From Akkermansiaceae bacterium (GTDB taxonomy: Bacteria > Verrucomicrobiota > Verrucomicrobiia > Verrucomicrobiales > Akkermansiaceae): a DNA stretch of 10,113 nucleotides. Both the position numbers and the translations under genes were made by a program. Shown here one piece after another: positions 7,072 to 10,113 of this stretch. The notes below the pieces were generated by a model that was not told the DNA's origin, made no database searches, and worked only from the letters and a program-made list of their open reading frames with translations. Every line of letters starts with the position of its first letter. Position 1 is the first letter of the stretch. The stretch covers positions 1 to 10,113 of the forward strand of contig JALZUH010000195.1 in NCBI GenBank assembly GCA_023301645.1. The letters run 5' to 3'.

Positions 7072-7956
7072 ATGAACCTCCACTGCCAAGACAGCTCCAA
7101 AGAAAGCAACTCACTCTGGCCACTTGCCCAAGACACAGCCGTAGGAGAGCAGCTCATCGCAGGTAAAAAGCTCATCGACTGGCAGCAAGCCAATGCCCCA
7201 GCAAGCAGTGACGCCCATCAGCTCGAAAACGCATGGATCACCCAAGAAGACTGGCAGCGGCTAGTAGCTAGCCCCAGCCCAGCCATCCTCAAGTCCACCC
7301 TCGGAGCCACCCTCGCATGGACAGGCACAGACTCCACTCAGGACTCCGCCCCCAGCGAAGCCACAGAAGTCACCGCCTCAGAGCACTCCTTCCTCATTCG
7401 CTTCCCGTGGGAATTCATCCAGATCAACGAGCAGATCGTATCTGCACTTTCTACCAATAACTTCATCGGTGAAGTCAGCCCAGCCGCCCACATCGACGGC
7501 TTCGTAGAGCTAGGAGAAGGATCGAGAATCCTCCCCGGCGTAGTCATCGAAGGTAATGTCATCATCGGCAAAAACTGCAAAGTCGGCCCGAACTGCTACC
7601 TTCGCGGCAGCACAACCATCGGAGACGGCTGCCACATCGGCCAGTCTGTAGAAATCAAAAACTCCATCATCGGACACGGCAGCTCAGTAGGCCACCTCAG
7701 CTACGTAGGCGACTCAGTCATCGGCAGTAATGCCAACTTCGGCGCAGGAACCATCACCTCGAACCTCCGTCACGACGGTAGCAATCACCGCTCCATGGTC
7801 GGCGGCGAGCTCACCGACACAGGCCGCAGGAAATTCGGCTGCATCATCGGCGACGGAGTCCATACAGGCATCCTCACCGCCATCTACCCGGGACGTAAGC
7901 TCGGACCAAACACCTCAACACTGCCCAACGGCACCGTAGAAGAAGACATCAGCTAA
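7072..7956 (+). CDS. GlmU-like left-handed beta-helix acetyltransferase (predicted glucosamine-1-phosphate N-acetyltransferase)
   Basis: From residue ~134 to the end (294 residues from this start), hexapeptide repeats such as VVIEGNVIIGKNC and TTIGDGCHIG predict a left-handed beta-helix. EIKNS, GHLSYVGDS and NFGAGTITSNLRHDG match the acetyltransferase half of GlmU. His208, in GHLSYVGD, aligns with the catalytic histidine of E. coli GlmU (His363). GRRKFG at 251-256 resembles archaeal bifunctional nucleotidylyltransferase/acetyltransferases more than E. coli GlmU. Before the helix, a PWEFIQINE segment (112-120) resembles the linker in GlmU-like proteins. The first ~110 residues show no nucleotidyltransferase motif (no LAAGxGxRM), so the uridylyl step is probably absent. 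The reading frame is open from an ATG at 6982 inside glmM, but those 30 residues are Pro/Ser/Thr-rich and would overlap glmM, so I chose 7072. Its place between glmM and glmS supports acetylation of glucosamine-1-P to GlcNAc-1-P. Exact substrate is inferred. Confidence 0.85.
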   Translation: MNLHCQDSSKESNSLWPLAQDTAVGEQLIAGKKLIDWQQANAPASSDAHQLENAWITQEDWQRLVASPSPAILKSTLGATLAWTGTDSTQDSAPSEATEVTASEHSFLIRFPWEFIQINEQIVSALSTNNFIGEVSPAAHIDGFVELGEGSRILPGVVIEGNVIIGKNCKVGPNCYLRGSTTIGDGCHIGQSVEIKNSIIGHGSSVGHLSYVGDSVIGSNANFGAGTITSNLRHDGSNHRSMVGGELTDTGRRKFGCIIGDGVHTGILTAIYPGRKLGPNTSTLPNGTVEEDIS

Positions 7957-8022
7957 CTCAGCCATCATCTACCCCAACTTTTTTACCCCAAACCCTACAA
8001 CCCTTTTTAAAAACGAACTATT

Positions 8023-9864
8023 ATGTGTGGAATCATCGGATACTCAGGCAAGCGCGCCGCAATGCCCGTGCTCATTAGCGGACTCAAGAAACTCGAATAC
8101 CGTGGCTACGACTCAGCTGGAGTCGCCCTAGCCACTGACAATGGCATGCTGATTAAAAAGCAAAGCGGTAAAGTCGCAGGACTAGCCGAGCTCGTCACCA
8201 CAGACCCACAGCACGAGCAGCTATCCAATGCCCACTGCGGTATTGCCCACACCCGCTGGGCGACGCACGGCCCACCCACCACCGATAATGCACACCCACA
8301 CCAAGGCCCACTCGGGAAAATAGTCATCGTTCACAATGGTATTATCGAAAACCACAACGCCCTGCGTGAGCGCTTCAAAGCTGAAGGCAATGTATTCAAA
8401 TCCCAGACTGACACCGAAGTCCTCGCCCACCTCATCGAGGCGCACTACGAAGGCGACCTCCTCGAAGCCGTCACCAAGTCACTCACAGAAGTCGTAGGCA
8501 CCTACGGAGTCACCTGCATGGCCGCCGACGAGCCAGGCGTGCTCGTCGTAGCGCGAAGTGGCTCACCCATCGTCATCGGACTCGGCGAAGACGAAACCAT
8601 CGTCGCCTCAGATGCCGCCGCCATCATCACCTACACCCGCCAAGCCATCTACCTAGACGATAATGACATCGCCCGCATCGAAGGCAGCCAAGTCGACATC
8701 CACAGCCTCGGCCTAGGAGCCGTCACCAGAAAGCAAACCGAAATCGACTGGTCCACAGACGCCGCCGAAAAAGGAGGCTACGACCACTACATGCTCAAAG
8801 AAATCTACGAGCAGCCAGAAGCCATTAAAAACACCATGCGAGGCAGGCTCGACACCCATCGCGGCACAGCACTCCTCTCAGGTCTTAATCTCAGCCCACG
8901 CGAACTCGTCGACATCCAGAGACTACTCATCGTAGGCTGTGGCACCTCCATGAATGCAGGACTCATCGGAGAATACGCCGTCGAAGACTTCGCAGGCATC
9001 CCCGCAGAAGTCGAACAAGCCGCAGAATTCCGCTACCGAAACCCCATCGTAGGCAGAGGTGACATGGTTCTCGCCATTAGCCAATCTGGAGAAACAGCAG
9101 ACACCCTCGCCGCCGTCCGAGAAGCCGTCGAAAAAGGCTCCCTCGTCGCCGCCCTTGTTAATGTCGTAGGCTCCACCATCGCCCGCGAAACAGGCCGAGG
9201 CATTTACCTCCACGCAGGTCCAGAAATCTCAGTCGCATCGACCAAGGCATTCACCAGCCAAGTATCAGTCCTCCTCATGGTAGCGCTCAAGCTTGCTCGT
9301 GCTAATCGCCTCTCACGCGAACAAGGCACCATCATCTCCAGAGAGATCGAGCGCATCCCCGAGCTCGTCGAGCTCGTGCTCAAGACCAATGACCAGATCG
9401 AAGAAGTCGCCAAGCACTACGCATCCTATGATAACTGCTTCTACATCGGCAGAGGATACATGTATCCAGTCGCCCTCGAAGGAGCCCTCAAGCTCAAGGA
9501 AATCTCCTACATCCACGCCGAAGCCTACCACTCAGCAGAGCTCAAGCACGGCCCCATCGCCCTACTCGAAGCCAGCATGCCCGTCATCGCCATGCTCAAT
9601 AAAGGCCCCGGACAGGACAAATCCCTCAGTAATGCCGCCGAATGCAAAGCACGCAGTGCTCCCATCCTAGGTGTCATCACCGAAGGCGACGAAGAAGCCC
9701 GCTCAGCCTGTGATCACGTCATCGAGATCCCAGACTGCCCGCACTACACCTCAGTCATCCCAGCCACCGTAGCCCTCCAGCTCTTCGCCTACCACGTAGC
9801 CAAGATCAGAGGATGCGCTATCGACCAGCCAAGAAACCTCGCCAAAAGCGTAACGGTTGAATAG
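8023..9864 (+). CDS. glmS: Glutamine--fructose-6-phosphate aminotransferase (isomerizing)
   Basis: Makes glucosamine-6-phosphate from fructose-6-phosphate and glutamine, the committed step of amino-sugar synthesis, in the cytoplasm. The N-terminal class II glutaminase domain begins MCGIIGYSG, with Cys2 becoming the N-terminal nucleophile after Met removal, followed by EYRGYDSAG and HTRWATHG. The C-terminal half has two SIS domains: CGTSMNAG and SQSGETADT, then STKAFTSQ. It also has Glu493 (KEISYIHAEAYHSAELKHGP region), His509 and the C-terminal DQPRNLAKSVTVE with Lys608. These correspond to E. coli Glu488, His504 and Lys603. The length of 613 residues is typical. The start cannot move because Cys2 is catalytic. 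It lies 66 bases after the acetyltransferase gene, in the same cluster. That 66-base gap is too short for a glmS ribozyme and holds only a C/T-rich leader (AACTTTTTTACC) with no hairpin. Confidence 0.98.
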   Translation: MCGIIGYSGKRAAMPVLISGLKKLEYRGYDSAGVALATDNGMLIKKQSGKVAGLAELVTTDPQHEQLSNAHCGIAHTRWATHGPPTTDNAHPHQGPLGKIVIVHNGIIENHNALRERFKAEGNVFKSQTDTEVLAHLIEAHYEGDLLEAVTKSLTEVVGTYGVTCMAADEPGVLVVARSGSPIVIGLGEDETIVASDAAAIITYTRQAIYLDDNDIARIEGSQVDIHSLGLGAVTRKQTEIDWSTDAAEKGGYDHYMLKEIYEQPEAIKNTMRGRLDTHRGTALLSGLNLSPRELVDIQRLLIVGCGTSMNAGLIGEYAVEDFAGIPAEVEQAAEFRYRNPIVGRGDMVLAISQSGETADTLAAVREAVEKGSLVAALVNVVGSTIARETGRGIYLHAGPEISVASTKAFTSQVSVLLMVALKLARANRLSREQGTIISREIERIPELVELVLKTNDQIEEVAKHYASYDNCFYIGRGYMYPVALEGALKLKEISYIHAEAYHSAELKHGPIALLEASMPVIAMLNKGPGQDKSLSNAAECKARSAPILGVITEGDEEARSACDHVIEIPDCPHYTSVIPATVALQLFAYHVAKIRGCAIDQPRNLAKSVTVE

Positions 9865-9943
9865 GGGGCTTTCACGCCATTCAAAAACGCTAGGACGCAA
9901 TGTTTTGAAAAATCGGCCACCTCACTCCCGACCCGCTTCCTCA

Positions 9944-9971
9944 CATTCTTTCAAATCGACTTGAGAGAATG
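9944..9971. repeat. Imperfect hairpin downstream of glmS
   Basis: CATTCTTTCAA (9944-9954) pairs with TTGAGAGAATG (9961-9971) through 11 positions, one of them a U-G wobble when read as + strand RNA, around a 6-base loop (ATCGAC). There is no following T run, so it is not a standard terminator. It lies 80 bases past the glmS stop and could be a 3'-end stabilising stem or a leader element of the next gene. The rest of 9865-10089 shows no gene on either strand. Confidence 0.5.
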
Positions 9972-10089
9972 CACACTTGGGTGTAGGGTGCCGCGGCTTT
10001 TGGGCAGTATTGGTAGGATTGATAAGATCGGTTCTCCGATGAGCTCAGTTCAGCCAGTTACTGATCTAGCTACTGTTTTCATACGACTT

Positions 10090-10113
10090 ATGCGCAAGCC
10101 CCTTCTTTCACTA
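10090..10113 (+). CDS. Possible start of a gene cut by the window edge
   Basis: An ATG at 10090 opens a frame of eight codons, MRKPLLSL, that runs off the end. A basic start followed by Leu-rich sequence fits the beginning of a signal peptide. The leader TTTTCATACGACTT resembles the pyrimidine-rich leader of plsX (TTTTCACACTT). A weak promoter-like pair (TTGGGC 10000-10005, TAAGAT 10023-10028, spacer 17) lies upstream. Eight codons are too few for more than a suggestion. Confidence 0.28.

Noticed and set aside
7957..8022. glmS ribozyme or riboswitch before glmS
   Set aside because: The gap is only 66 bases, has no stem of note and lies inside the gene cluster; the known ribozyme is much longer.

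Overview
This window is mostly a chromosomal housekeeping region. It carries nine complete genes, eight on the + strand and one on the - strand, plus a possible start of a tenth at the right edge. I see no phage, plasmid, insertion sequence, tRNA, rRNA or CRISPR signal. The gene content (plsX-fabH, and a glmM / GlmU-like acetyltransferase / glmS run), the C-ending codon preference and the near-absence of Shine-Dalgarno sequences fit a free-living Gram-negative bacterium. My best guess is the Verrucomicrobiota or a relative in the PVC group. That placement is an inference from gene content and style, not from a marker gene.

Left part (1-2663): plsX and fabH supply the entry points of phospholipid and fatty-acid synthesis (acyl-phosphate formation and the first condensation). 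A small two-helix membrane protein of unknown function follows. Between plsX and fabH lies a weak hairpin followed by a T run.

Middle part (2664-5504): a 63-residue predicted lipoprotein has its own good-looking sigma-70 promoter. It converges on a manganese-type superoxide dismutase gene across a strong bidirectional terminator. The dismutase is unusual because it has eight cysteines, all in its C-terminal third: two CxC pairs and a CC...CxC tail. Divergent from it is rmuC, a membrane-anchored coiled-coil protein with a nuclease-like domain linked to DNA rearrangement limitation.

Right part (5505-10113): a perfect 15-bp inverted repeat precedes a compact amino-sugar cluster. GlmS makes glucosamine-6-P from fructose-6-P and glutamine, GlmM isomerises it to glucosamine-1-P, and the middle protein is predicted to acetylate that to GlcNAc-1-P. 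The middle protein resembles only the left-handed beta-helix half of GlmU and lacks the uridylyltransferase half, so the UDP-transfer step should be encoded elsewhere. The last 249 bases hold an imperfect hairpin and a possible signal-peptide start cut by the window edge.

Nothing here is clearly a new multi-gene system. The most interesting points are the cysteine-rich dismutase, the stand-alone GlmU-like acetyltransferase between glmM and glmS, and the inverted repeat in front of that cluster.
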